Shown: piece after piece, positions 6,678 to 15,392 of the stretch
Layout: every line of letters starts with the position of its first letter
How positions within the stretch are numbered: position 1 is the first letter of the stretch
NCBI RefSeq assembly: GCF_004348545.1
Contig: NZ_SMKL01000024.1
Coordinates: forward strand, 1 to 64,000
Direction of reading: 5' to 3'
Origin: Jiangella ureilytica
GTDB lineage: Bacteria > Actinomycetota > Actinomycetes > Jiangellales > Jiangellaceae
Length of the DNA stretch: 64,000 nt
Notes under the pieces: generated by a model
Seen by the model: only the letters and a program-made list of their open reading frames with translations
What the model was told of the DNA's origin: nothing
Databases searched by the model: none
Translations under genes and position numbers: made by a program

Positions 6678-9600
6678 ATGTCTGTGAACCGGACCGAGGG
6701 CCGCGTCGCGTCGCTGGCCAAGGCCGGGTTCGCCGACACCGCCGCGGCTCAGCGCGAGCTCGACGGCCCGCTGCTCGGCGGTCTGGCCGCCGAGGCCGAC
6801 CTGGTCGCCGCGCTCGCCGTCGTCGCCGATCCCGACCTCGGGCTGCGCGGGCTGGGCCGGCTGCTCGAGTCGGTCTCGGCGCTGGACGACCCCGCCGAGC
6901 TGGACCAGCTGCGCACGGTGCTCGCCGGCGATTCGCCGCACCGGCGCCGGCTGCTCGCGGTGCTCGGGTTCAGTTCGGCGCTCGCCGACCACCTGTGCCG
7001 GCACCCGGAGCACTGGCGTGACCTCGTCGATCTGGACCCCGAGAACCGCCCGGGGGCCGACTCCGTCCGCGCCCGCATGCTCGAGGCCGTCGGCGCCGAT
7101 CCCGCCGCAGCCGAACCTGGAGCCACCGGTGAGCAGCCGGAGCTCCTCGACACGCTGCGCACGGCCTACCGCCGGCACGTCACGTCGCTGGCGGCGCTCG
7201 ACCTCGCCGACCGGCTCGACGTCGCCGCCGTCGCCGCGGAGCTCGCCGACCTTGCCGGTGCCACGCTCGAGGCCGCCCTCGCCGTCGCCCGGGCCGGGCT
7301 GCCCGCCGACGCGCCCGGCTGCCGGCTCGCCGTCATCGCCATGGGCAAGGCCGGCGGCCGCGAGCTCAACTACGCCTCCGACGTCGACGTCGTGTTCGTC
7401 GGCGAGCCGCCGGCCGACGCGCCCGACGACGCGACTGGCTGGCTGGCCACCGCGACGACGCTGGCCACCGCCCTGATGCGGGCGTGCTCCGTCTACACCG
7501 GCGAGGGCACCATCTGGCCGGTCGACGCCGCGCTGCGGCCCGAGGGCAAGCAGGGACCGCTGGTGCGCACCGTCGCCAGCCACGTCGCCTACTACCGCGA
7601 CTGGGCGAAGACCTGGGAGTTCCAGGCGCTGCTCAAGGCGCGTCCCGTGGCCGGCGACCGCGAGCTCGGGCAGGAGTACCTCGACGCCGTCACGCCCATG
7701 GTGTGGACGGCGGCCGGTCGCGACGGCTTCGTCGACGACGTGCACGCCATGCGGCGGCGGGTCGAGCACCACATCCGCCCGGCCGACGCGGACCGGCAGC
7801 TCAAGCTGGGTCCAGGCGGCCTGCGCGACGTCGAGTTCGCCGTCCAGCTGCTGCAGCTCGTGCACGGCCGGGCCGACGCGAGCCTCCACGACGGCAACAC
7901 GCTCGGGGCGCTCGGGGCGCTGACGGCGGGCGGCTACGTCGGGCGCGAGGACGGCGCCGTGCTCGACGCCGCGTACCGGTTCCTTCGGACGTTCGAGCAC
8001 CGCATCCAGTTGCGCGGGCTACGCCGCACCCACGTCGTCCCCGACTCCGACGAGCAGTTGCGCATCCTCGCGCGCTCGCTGTCGCTTCGCCAGCCTTCGG
8101 AGCTGAACGACGTCTGGCACCAGCAGGCGCGCGAGGTGCGGCGGCTGCACGAGAAGCTGTTCTACCGGCCGCTGCTGTCCGCCGTGGCGCGGCTGCCGGG
8201 CGACGGCGTCCGCCTCAGCCCCGAGGCGGCGCTGGCCCGGCTGCAGGCGCTCGGGTACGCCGACCCGGCGGGCGCGCTGCGACACCTCGAAGCGCTGACC
8301 ACGGGGGTGTCGCGGCGGGCCTCGATCCAGCGGACGCTGCTGCCGGTGCTGCTCGGCTGGTTCGCCGACGCGCCCGAGCCCGACACCGGGCTGGCCGGGT
8401 TCCGCAAGGTCAGCGAGGCCTTGGGGACGACGCCGTGGTACCTGCGGCTGCTCCGCGACGACGGCGCCGCGGCCGAGCGCATGGCCCGGGTGCTGGCGTC
8501 CGGCCGGTACGCCACGGAGCTGCTGCTGCGCGCGCCCGAATCCGTCGCCATGCTCGGCGACGACGACGCGCTGCGGCTGCGCGAGCGCGGGCCGCTCGAG
8601 AAGGAGGTCCTGGCCGGCGTCCAGCGCCACGACGATCCCGTCGACGCCATCGGGGTGGTGCGGGCCATGCGCCGTCGCGAGCTGTTCCGCGTCACCGTCG
8701 CCGACCTGGTGGGGGAGGTGCCGGTCGAGAGCATCGGCGAGGCGCTGACGGTGATCGCCGAGACCACGCTGTCCGGCGCCCTGGCCGCCGCCACCCGCGC
8801 GGTCGAAGCCGCGCGCGGCGGGCCGCTGCCCACCCGGCTGGCCGTGGTCGCCATGGGCCGGCTCGGCGGGCGCGAGATGGGCTACGCCTCGGACGCCGAC
8901 GTGCTGTTCGTGCACACGCCCTACCCCGACGAGGAGGAGACCGCGGGGGGATCCGCCGCCCTCGCCGTCGCCAACGAGATGACGCGGCTGCTGTCGCTGC
9001 CCTCACCCGAGCCGTCGCTGACCGTCGACGCGGCGCTGCGGCCCGAGGGCAAGCAGGGGCCGCTGGTGCGCACGCTGGCCTCGTACGCCGCCTACTACCA
9101 CCGGTGGGGTGAGGTGTGGGAGCGGCAGGCGCTGCTGCGGGCGGCGCCGTGCTGCGGCGATCCCGAGCTGCTGCGCCGCTTCTCGGCACTGATCGACCCC
9201 TTGCGGTGGCCGACTGCGGGGCTGACGGACGGGCAGATCCGCGACGTGCGGCGCATGAAGGCGCGGGTCGAGTCCGAGCGGCTGCCCCGCGGCGCCGACC
9301 CCTCGATGCACCTGAAGCTGGGCCCGGGCGGGCTCGCTGACGTCGAGTGGACGGCGCAACTGCTGCAGCTGCGGCACGCGTCGTCGGTGGCCGCCCTGCG
9401 CACGACGTCGACACCGGGGGCGCTGGACGCGGCCGTGGCGGCCGGGCTGCTGTCGTCGCCGGACCGGACGGTTCTCGTCGACGCCTGGCGGCAGGCGGCC
9501 CGCATCCGCAACGCGACGGTCCTGGTCACCGGCCGCCCGTCCGACATGCTCCCGAAAGATCCGAAGACGCTGGCGGCGGTGTCGCGCGTCCTCGGCTACG

Positions 9601-9698
9601 GCGTCGGCGAGAGCACCGTCTTCGTCGACGACTACCACCGCAGCGCCCGCAAGGCCCGCGCCGTCGTCGAACGCCTCTTCTACGACGACGTCCGCTGA
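6678..9698 (+). CDS. glnE: Bifunctional glutamine synthetase adenylyltransferase / adenylyl-removing enzyme
   Basis: GlnE switches GlnA1 off and on by attaching or removing AMP at a tyrosine, in response to nitrogen state. The 1006-residue protein has the two nucleotidyltransferase halves: GKAGGRELNYASDVD near residue 222 (removase half) and GRLGGREMGYASDAD near residue 726 (transferase half). Each is followed by a conserved LRPEGKQGPLVRT block and a KLGPGGL(R/A)DVE block. The length agrees with other actinobacterial GlnE proteins. Its target GlnA1 is encoded 9 kb away at 18.6 kb, separated by a catabolic block; in many actinobacteria glnE and glnA1 are adjacent. Confidence 0.96.
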   Translation: MSVNRTEGRVASLAKAGFADTAAAQRELDGPLLGGLAAEADLVAALAVVADPDLGLRGLGRLLESVSALDDPAELDQLRTVLAGDSPHRRRLLAVLGFSSALADHLCRHPEHWRDLVDLDPENRPGADSVRARMLEAVGADPAAAEPGATGEQPELLDTLRTAYRRHVTSLAALDLADRLDVAAVAAELADLAGATLEAALAVARAGLPADAPGCRLAVIAMGKAGGRELNYASDVDVVFVGEPPADAPDDATGWLATATTLATALMRACSVYTGEGTIWPVDAALRPEGKQGPLVRTVASHVAYYRDWAKTWEFQALLKARPVAGDRELGQEYLDAVTPMVWTAAGRDGFVDDVHAMRRRVEHHIRPADADRQLKLGPGGLRDVEFAVQLLQLVHGRADASLHDGNTLGALGALTAGGYVGREDGAVLDAAYRFLRTFEHRIQLRGLRRTHVVPDSDEQLRILARSLSLRQPSELNDVWHQQAREVRRLHEKLFYRPLLSAVARLPGDGVRLSPEAALARLQALGYADPAGALRHLEALTTGVSRRASIQRTLLPVLLGWFADAPEPDTGLAGFRKVSEALGTTPWYLRLLRDDGAAAERMARVLASGRYATELLLRAPESVAMLGDDDALRLRERGPLEKEVLAGVQRHDDPVDAIGVVRAMRRRELFRVTVADLVGEVPVESIGEALTVIAETTLSGALAAATRAVEAARGGPLPTRLAVVAMGRLGGREMGYASDADVLFVHTPYPDEEETAGGSAALAVANEMTRLLSLPSPEPSLTVDAALRPEGKQGPLVRTLASYAAYYHRWGEVWERQALLRAAPCCGDPELLRRFSALIDPLRWPTAGLTDGQIRDVRRMKARVESERLPRGADPSMHLKLGPGGLADVEWTAQLLQLRHASSVAALRTTSTPGALDAAVAAGLLSSPDRTVLVDAWRQAARIRNATVLVTGRPSDMLPKDPKTLAAVSRVLGYGVGESTVFVDDYHRSARKARAVVERLFYDDVR

Positions 9699-9734
9699 CC
9701 GCGCTGATCGGAGTTGGACGAGAGGAGCTTTGTG

Positions 9735-10250
9735 ATGACGACTGTTGACGAGAACTCCACCGACGCCGCGTATCTGGAGCGCTGTATCGAGCTGGCCGAG
9801 GCGGCCCTCGCCGCCGGCGACGACCCGTTCGGGTCGGTACTGGTGGGCGCCGACGGCACGGTGCTCGGCGAGGACCACAACCACGAGACGACCGCCTCCG
9901 ACCCCACCGCGCATCCGGAGCTCGCGCTGGCCCGGTGGGCCGCTCGGCACCTGCCGCCCGACCAGCGCGCGGGCGCGACCGTCTACACGTCAGGCGAGCA
10001 CTGCCCGATGTGTGCAGCGGCGCACGGCTGGGTCGGGCTGGGCCGCATCGTCTTCGCGGCGTCGAGCGCGCAGCTGGCCGCCTGGCGCGCGGAGTGGGGC
10101 CTGCCGCCGTCACCCGTCACAGCGTTCCCGATCACCGACGTCGTGCCCGGGATCGAGGTCACCGGGCCGGTTGCGCCCTACGACGAACGCGTGCGCGTGC
10201 TCCACGAGCGCGCCGCGCGGAACCGCGCCCAGACGAAGCTCATTCCTTGA
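9735..10250 (+). CDS. Nucleoside/nucleobase deaminase (CDA-like zinc hydrolase)
   Basis: A 171-residue member of the cytidine/guanine deaminase superfamily. Zinc ligands and catalytic Glu are in view as HPELALARW (His-x-Glu) and EHCPMCAAA (usually PCxxC). The remainder, DDPFGSVLVGADG near the N-terminus and FPITDVVPGIEV near the end, fits guanine- or cytosine-deaminase-like members rather than tRNA adenosine deaminase. ATG at 9735 was chosen because GAGGAG precedes it by about 7 bp. The substrate cannot be told from sequence. It overlaps the 3' end of the convergent permease gene by 11 bp. Confidence 0.85.
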   Translation: MTTVDENSTDAAYLERCIELAEAALAAGDDPFGSVLVGADGTVLGEDHNHETTASDPTAHPELALARWAARHLPPDQRAGATVYTSGEHCPMCAAAHGWVGLGRIVFAASSAQLAAWRAEWGLPPSPVTAFPITDVVPGIEVTGPVAPYDERVRVLHERAARNRAQTKLIP

Positions 10251-11067
10251 CGGCTCCGGCCAGCAGGCCCTGGACGAACTTGCGCTGGGCGACGATGTAG
10301 GCGATCAGCACCGGCAGCGCCACGAGCACGGCAGCCGCAGCCGTCGTGCCCGGGTCGCTCTCGCGGCGGTTGCCGGCGAAGAACGACAGCGCCACCGGCG
10401 TGGTGCGGGCCTCCGGGTTGTCCGAGAGCAGCACCAGCCCGAGCAGGAACTCGTTCCACGTGTACAGGAACAACAGCGTGGCGAGCACCCCGACCGCGGG
10501 AGCGGCGACCGGGAGCAGGATGTGCCGGAGCACCTGCATCCGCCCGGCGCCGTCGATCATGCCGGCCTCGCGCAGCGTCGCCGGGATGCTGCCGAAGTAG
10601 CCGCGCATCCACACCGTCCCGAGTGCCACCGAGAACGCGATCTGCGGCAGGATCACCGCCGGATACGTGCCGAGCAGACCCCAGTCCTTCATCTGGTGGT
10701 AGATCGGGATGACGGTGGCCTCGTACGGCATCACCAGGCCGAGCAGGAACACCCCGACCACGACCTTCGCCAGCGGGAGGTCCAGCACTCCGAGTGCGTA
10801 GCCGGCCAGCACCGACAACAGCACGGCCACGACCACCACGGTCCCGGTGATGATCAGGCTGGACACCAGCGCGTCGGAGAACCCGCCCCGTTCCCAGGCG
10901 TTGGTGAAGTTGCCGAGGCTCGGGTTCTCCGGCAGCGCGAACCCGGACAACCGCCGGCCCGGCTCGTTGAGCGCCAGCATCAGGATCGACAGGAACGGGT
11001 AGAGCGCCACCAGCGAGGCCAGGACGAGCAGGGCATGGCTGACGACGGCGTCGCGGCGGCGCGTCAC
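10240..11067 (-). CDS. ABC sugar-type transporter, inner membrane permease (MalG-like)
   Basis: A 275-residue permease of the MalG type, the second half of the membrane channel of a carbohydrate-type importer. It has about six membrane helices, beginning with HALLVLASLVALYPFLSIL, and the EAA loop LREAGMIDGAGRMQVLRHILLP that contacts the ATPase. It then has the typical LFLYTWNEFLLGL. The GTG start overlaps the stop of the upstream permease (GTGA). No ATPase gene is present in the cluster, so a shared MsiK-like ATPase elsewhere is likely. The 3' end overlaps the convergent deaminase gene. Confidence 0.92.
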   Translation of the reverse strand: MTRRRDAVVSHALLVLASLVALYPFLSILMLALNEPGRRLSGFALPENPSLGNFTNAWERGGFSDALVSSLIITGTVVVVAVLLSVLAGYALGVLDLPLAKVVVGVFLLGLVMPYEATVIPIYHQMKDWGLLGTYPAVILPQIAFSVALGTVWMRGYFGSIPATLREAGMIDGAGRMQVLRHILLPVAAPAVGVLATLLFLYTWNEFLLGLVLLSDNPEARTTPVALSFFAGNRRESDPGTTAAAAVLVALPVLIAYIVAQRKFVQGLLAGAVKE

Positions 11068-12014
11068 CGGGCCGCGTCCCGGTCTCGCAGCCCGGCCATG
11101 ACGGCGCCGACCACGACGAGGATGAACAGTGTCAGCACGACGGCGACCGCCGCGGCATCGCCGACCTCGCGGGTCAGGAACGCGCCCTCGTAGACGTACA
11201 CGCTGGGGACGGTGGTCGACGTTCCCGGCCCGCCTGCCGTCGTGTTCCAGACGATGTCGAAGTTGCGCAGCGCGAAGATGCTGGTGAGCACCAGCGCGAT
11301 CCGCAGCTCCGTCCGCAGCCCCGGGACGGTGACCACGAAGAACTCGCGGATCGCGCCGGCGCCGTCGATGCGCGCCGACTCGTACAGCTCGCGCGGGATC
11401 CGCTGCGCACCGGCCAGGAAGAGCATCATGCACAACCCGAACTGCACCCACGTGCCGATCAGGCCGACACTCACCAGTGCGGTGTCGAAGTCCCCGAGCC
11501 AGGCGCGCGTCAGTGCGCCGAGACCGACGGCGTCGAGCACTGCGTTGAGCGGCCCGCCGAGGTCGTAGATCCACCGCCACGCGACGGCGATGACCACGGA
11601 CGACAGGATCTGCGGGATGAACAGCACCGAGCGGAACAGCGCCAGTCCGCGGATCCGGATCCTGGTCATCAGGCCGGCGATGACCAGTCCGACGGCGGTC
11701 GGCAGCAGCGCATAGAAGACCAGGAACACCAGCGAGTGCCCGAGCGTCGACTGCAGGACGCCGGACTCGAACAGCTCGGTGTAGTTGTCGAACCCCACCC
11801 ACGTGGCGAGCGTCAGGCCGTCCCACTCGAAGAGTGAGGTGTACGCCGTCTCGCCGATCGGCCGCAGCGCGAACGCGACGTAGACCGCGAGCGCCGGCAG
11901 CACGTACAGGTAGCCCCACCAGTCCCGCCGGCGTCGGCGGGCCGGGGCCGGTGCGGGCGCCCGCGGGCCAGGCGCGTGGTCGCGCCCGGCCCGCGGGGTG
12001 GCGGTCGACGTCAT
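11064..12014 (-). CDS. ABC sugar-type transporter, inner membrane permease (MalF-like)
   Basis: A 316-residue MalF-type permease. After a basic, proline-rich N-terminal tail comes a first helix (WWGYLYVLPALAVYVAFAL) and about five more. The EAA loop reads ELYESARIDGAGAIREFFVV. LRNFDIVWNTTAGGPGTST is the usual MalF signature. ATG overlaps the stop of the solute-binding lipoprotein gene (ATGA), and its own stop overlaps the next permease start, so the three genes form one coupled operon. The substrate is unknown; the family takes up sugars and other polyols or glycosides. Confidence 0.93.
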   Translation of the reverse strand: MTSTATPRAGRDHAPGPRAPAPAPARRRRRDWWGYLYVLPALAVYVAFALRPIGETAYTSLFEWDGLTLATWVGFDNYTELFESGVLQSTLGHSLVFLVFYALLPTAVGLVIAGLMTRIRIRGLALFRSVLFIPQILSSVVIAVAWRWIYDLGGPLNAVLDAVGLGALTRAWLGDFDTALVSVGLIGTWVQFGLCMMLFLAGAQRIPRELYESARIDGAGAIREFFVVTVPGLRTELRIALVLTSIFALRNFDIVWNTTAGGPGTSTTVPSVYVYEGAFLTREVGDAAAVAVVLTLFILVVVGAVMAGLRDRDAAR

Positions 12015-13375
12015 CAGCGTTCGGCCTGGAAGGCCGCCCAGTCGTCCTGGATGGGTGTGACGAACTCTTGCGGGGTCACCCGCCCGTCCATGAGCTCCTG
12101 GAGGGCGCCGCCCATGGTCGCCATCATCGAGCCGGTGGCCCAGTCGAAGGAGTAGGTGTTGCCACCGTCGGCCAGGATCGTCCCGGACCCGGCCACGGCG
12201 TCGGCGAACAAGGGCTCCGCGGTGTCGATCTGCTGTGCCAGCACGGGCACCCGGCCGAGGTCGGCCAACTTCTGCGCCCACTCGTCGCTGGTGATGAGGC
12301 CGATGAACGCGGCCGCCGCGGGGACCACGTCGGACTCGGTGCTGACGTGCCAGCCCATCCCCAGCGAGCCGGACGCGACGTGCAGGCCGGACTCGCCGGG
12401 GGGCATCGGGAAGAAGCCGAAGTCGCCGCCGCCGGCCTGGATCGCCGCCAGCTGCCACGTCCCGCCGATCAGGAACACGCCCTCGCCGGCCGCGAACCGG
12501 GCGACGGCGTCGTCCTCGGCCAGGCCGTTGTAGCCCTCGCCGAAGTAGCCCTGCTGCGCCCACTCCTGGATCGTCGTCGCGGTGGCGACGTTCTCTGGGG
12601 TGTCGAAGGTGGCGCCTTCGGTGCCGCTGATCCAGTCGCGGGTGACGGCCGGGTCGGCGTTCTGGCCCTGGACCACGCCGAAGATGTGCAGGCCGGTGCT
12701 CTTGAGCGCGTTGCCGAACATGATCGGCTGCTCGCCCGCCGCCCGGGCGGTCGCCAGAGCCGCCTCGAAGTCGTCGAAGGTCTGTGGCAGCTCGAGCCCG
12801 AGCGCGTCGAGCTTGGCCGTGTTGTAGTAGACACCGACCATCGAGACGACGGGGGAGATGCCGTAGATGCTGCCGGTGCCGAACCGGGTGCCGTCGTCGG
12901 ACCAGCGGAACTCGCCGAGCGTCGACTCGCCGTACCGGTCGTACCACTCGTAGGCCTCGGCGAGGTCGTCCAGCGGCCGGATCAGGCCGGCCTCGACCAG
13001 CGCTCCGTCGAGCGCGTAGCCCTGGGCTCCCTGCGCGAGGTCGGGCGGGTCGCCGCCGCTGAGCGTGTTGGCTTCGGTGCGCACGATGTCGTCGTAACTG
13101 CGGTACTCCACCTCGACCGTGACGTTCGGGTACAGCTCCTCGTACTCCGGGATCAGCTCGGTGAGGGTGCTCTCCTCGCCGGCGTCGGCGAGGACGCGCA
13201 AGGTCACCTCGCCGAGCTCGGCCACCTCGTCCGCGGTCACCGGTGCGGTGATCTCCTCGGTGCCCGCACGCGCCGGCGCGTCGTCCTCCGACGACGAACC
13301 CGGCGTGCCGCAGGCGGCGAGGGTGAGGACGACGACGGCTCCGCCGCCGGTGAGCCAACGCACGGGTGCATTCAC
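12014..13375 (-). CDS. ABC transporter extracellular solute-binding lipoprotein
   Basis: A 453-residue family 1 solute-binding protein. The N-terminus is a lipoprotein signal ending in the lipobox LTLAACG, followed by a Ser/Asp-rich linker and the two-lobe binding domain. Typical pieces are LIPEYEELYPNVTVEVEY, FAAGEGVFLIGGTWQLAAI and PMPPGESG. GTG at 13375 was chosen because AAGGAGAGA lies just upstream. It is the first gene of the importer operon, facing the LacI gene operator region on its 5' side. The nearby regulator and CoA-dependent enzymes suggest it captures the substrate they degrade. Confidence 0.93.
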   Translation of the reverse strand: MNAPVRWLTGGGAVVVLTLAACGTPGSSSEDDAPARAGTEEITAPVTADEVAELGEVTLRVLADAGEESTLTELIPEYEELYPNVTVEVEYRSYDDIVRTEANTLSGGDPPDLAQGAQGYALDGALVEAGLIRPLDDLAEAYEWYDRYGESTLGEFRWSDDGTRFGTGSIYGISPVVSMVGVYYNTAKLDALGLELPQTFDDFEAALATARAAGEQPIMFGNALKSTGLHIFGVVQGQNADPAVTRDWISGTEGATFDTPENVATATTIQEWAQQGYFGEGYNGLAEDDAVARFAAGEGVFLIGGTWQLAAIQAGGGDFGFFPMPPGESGLHVASGSLGMGWHVSTESDVVPAAAAFIGLITSDEWAQKLADLGRVPVLAQQIDTAEPLFADAVAGSGTILADGGNTYSFDWATGSMMATMGGALQELMDGRVTPQEFVTPIQDDWAAFQAER

Positions 13376-13440
13376 GGGTCTCTCCTTCGAGCGCATCGTG
13401 TGGGCGGAACGCCCGGGCTCGGCGTCCATCGGCCGGAACG

Positions 13441-13454
13441 GTAAAACCTTTTTC
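13441..13454 (+). promoter_or_regulatory. Candidate LacI-family operator upstream of the importer operon
   Basis: GTAAAACCTTTTTC at this site resembles GTAAAACGTTTGTC read on the minus strand at 14583-14596, upstream of the SDR operon (12 of 14 matches). LacI-family operators often centre on AACGTT-like cores. The two sites flank the LacI gene and face the two operons it probably controls. Confidence 0.45.
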
Positions 13455-13479
13455 TATGTCCGGACATAGTGACATGTCA
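13454..13479. promoter_or_regulatory. Two adjacent perfect palindromes upstream of the importer operon
   Basis: CTATGTCCGGACATAG (13454-13469) is a perfect 16-bp palindrome, immediately followed by the perfect 10-bp palindrome TGACATGTCA (13470-13479). They lie about 80 bp upstream of the solute-binding protein gene, next to the candidate LacI site. They look like operator sites for a dimeric regulator; which one is not known. Confidence 0.5.
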
Positions 13480-13502
13480 AGGCGAGCGGGGAGGATGCCG
13501 CG

Positions 13503-14522
13503 TCAGCGGGCAGGCGGGCGGTACCGGGTGGTCGTCCCGCGCACGACGATGCGCGGGGGCGGCTCGGTGATGACGACGTGCTCGGGCTCGCCGTGGTCGA
13601 GCAGCGCGAGCAGCAGTTCGACCGAGCGGTGGCCCAGCGCCTGCAGTGGCAGCTCGACGACCGTCAGGCCGGGCTGCAGGTACTGGGCGAAGAAGACGTC
13701 GTGGAACCCGATGACGGAGAGGTCGGCGGGGACGTCGAGGCCGCGGTCACGGGCGGCGGCCACGGCGCCGACCGCGGCCAGCACGCTGGCCGCCATGACG
13801 GCCGTCGGCCGGTCGGCGCGGTCGAGGACGGTGCCCATGGCCTGCCGGCCGGCCTCCGCGGTGTGCCCGCCGCGGCGGACCCAGGCGACGTTGACCGGCA
13901 GCCCGGCCGTCCGCATGGCCACCTCCCAGCCGCGGGTGCGGGCGAAGCCACGCTCGGTCTCGCCGTCGAGCTCGAGCAGCCCGATATCGCGGTGACCGAG
14001 GCCGATGAGGTGCTCAGTGGCCATCCTTGCGGCCGCCTCGTTGTCGAGGGTGACGCTGCCCAGCGCGTCGGCCGAGTCGTTGACGATGACGGTCGGCACG
14101 ATACCGGCGGCCTCCGCGGCCACCCGCCGGTCCGCCTCGATGCCGGCCGGGAGCAGCAGCAACCCGTCGACTATTCCGCTGTTGACCACCCGGCTGAAGC
14201 TGGCGGCGTCGCGGGCGAGCTCCGGCACGTCGGCCAGCATGAGCACGTAGCCGTGTCGCGACGCGGCCTGCTGGGCTCCGGCGATGACCGCGGCGTAGAC
14301 CGGGTTGCTGACGTCGTGCACGGCCAGCGCCAGGGTGCCCAGCCGGGCCCGCCGCAGGGCGCGCGCGGCTCGGTTGGGCGTGTAGTTGACGGCCCGGGCG
14401 GCGGCGTGGATGCGCTCTCGGGTCTCCGGCCGGACCCGGACGGCGGGGTCGCCGTTGAGCACCCGCGACACGGTGCCGACGGTGACGCCGGCCGCGGCCG
14501 CGACATCGACGATCCCTGCCAT
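13503..14522 (-). CDS. LacI-family transcriptional regulator
   Basis: A 339-residue regulator. The N-terminal helix-turn-helix reads VDVAAAAGVTVGTVSRVLNG, followed by the hinge helix region YTPNRAARALRR. A periplasmic-binding-protein-like effector domain follows (TLALAVHDVSNPVYAAVI, GVIGFHDVFFAQY-like features). It sits between the importer operon downstream on the same strand and the divergent SDR operon. Paired candidate operators flank it, so it probably represses both until the imported substrate or a derivative binds. The effector is unknown. Confidence 0.93.
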   Translation of the reverse strand: MAGIVDVAAAAGVTVGTVSRVLNGDPAVRVRPETRERIHAAARAVNYTPNRAARALRRARLGTLALAVHDVSNPVYAAVIAGAQQAASRHGYVLMLADVPELARDAASFSRVVNSGIVDGLLLLPAGIEADRRVAAEAAGIVPTVIVNDSADALGSVTLDNEAAARMATEHLIGLGHRDIGLLELDGETERGFARTRGWEVAMRTAGLPVNVAWVRRGGHTAEAGRQAMGTVLDRADRPTAVMAASVLAAVGAVAAARDRGLDVPADLSVIGFHDVFFAQYLQPGLTVVELPLQALGHRSVELLLALLDHGEPEHVVITEPPPRIVVRGTTTRYRPPAR

Positions 14523-14582
14523 GGCCCACCTCGTCCGATTGACATCCCGTGCGGTTGTCCCGCACGATATCGGAGCGTATCA

Positions 14583-14596
14583 GACAAACGTTTTAC
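14583..14596 (-). promoter_or_regulatory. Candidate LacI-family operator upstream of the SDR operon
   Basis: On the minus strand this reads GTAAAACGTTTGTC, with an AAACGTTT palindromic core. It lies 10 bp before the SDR start codon, overlapping the region just ahead of its ribosome binding site, a suitable place for repression. Its partner is at 13441-13454. Confidence 0.5.
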
Positions 14597-14606
14597 CAGG
14601 AGTGGC

Positions 14607-15392
14607 ATGAGAGGCTTGACTGGCCGGCGCGCTGTCGTGACCGGAGCGGGCGGCGGCATCGGCCGGGCCGTGGCGGTCCGCCTGGCCGAGGAGGGCATGG
14701 TCACCGCGCTGCTGGACCGCGACGAGGCGGCGCTGTGGCAGACCGCGGGCGAGGTCGAGGAGGCGGGCGGCGTGGCCCACCTCGTCCCGCTCGATCTCGC
14801 CGACCCGCCAGAGGTCGAGGCCGGCCTCGCCACCGCCGTCGACCGTCTCGGCGGGCTGGACGTCCTGGTCAACAACGCGGCGGTCGCGGTGGCGGGCAGC
14901 GTGGAGTCGTTGGGCCTGGACGACTGGCAGACGGCGTTCGACGTCAACCTGCGCGCCGCGTGGCTGACCATGAAGCATGCGCTGTCGTGGCTGCGCGCGT
15001 CCGACGCGGCCGCCGTCGTGAACGTGTCCAGCCTGCAGGGGATCCGCGGCTTCGCCGGCTGGGCGGCGTACGCCTCGACCAAAGCCGGCCTGATCGGTCT
15101 GACCACGCAGGCGGCCATCGAATACGCCCGCGACGGCATCCGGGTCAACGCCGTCGCGCCGGGCACCATCGCGACCCCGATGAACGAGAGGATCCTCGCC
15201 GAGGCGGCCGACCCTGACGCCGTCCGGGCGACCTGGAACTCGCTCCACGCGCTCGGCCGCATCGGCGAGCCGGCCGAGGTGGCCGCCGCGGTCGCGTTCC
15301 TCGCCTCGGCCGAAGCGTCGTTCGTCACCGGCCACGTGCTCCTCGTCGACGGCGGTGCGGCCGTGCTCGGCTCCTCCGGTGTGAGCTCGTGA
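14607..15392 (+). CDS. Short-chain dehydrogenase/reductase (SDR)
   Basis: A 261-residue classical SDR, an NAD(P)-dependent alcohol/ketone oxidoreductase. The cofactor loop is TGAGGGIG, then LVNNAAVA. The catalytic set is Asn in FDVNL, Ser in VNVSSLQG, and YASTK (Tyr and Lys). VNAVAPGTIATPM follows. The acidic residue after the second strand (LLDRDE) favours NAD. ATG follows CCAGGAG. It is the first gene of a four-gene operon with 4-bp overlaps; it probably oxidises a hydroxyl group of the imported compound. The substrate is not predictable. Confidence 0.92.
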   Translation: MRGLTGRRAVVTGAGGGIGRAVAVRLAEEGMVTALLDRDEAALWQTAGEVEEAGGVAHLVPLDLADPPEVEAGLATAVDRLGGLDVLVNNAAVAVAGSVESLGLDDWQTAFDVNLRAAWLTMKHALSWLRASDAAAVVNVSSLQGIRGFAGWAAYASTKAGLIGLTTQAAIEYARDGIRVNAVAPGTIATPMNERILAEAADPDAVRATWNSLHALGRIGEPAEVAAAVAFLASAEASFVTGHVLLVDGGAAVLGSSGVSS

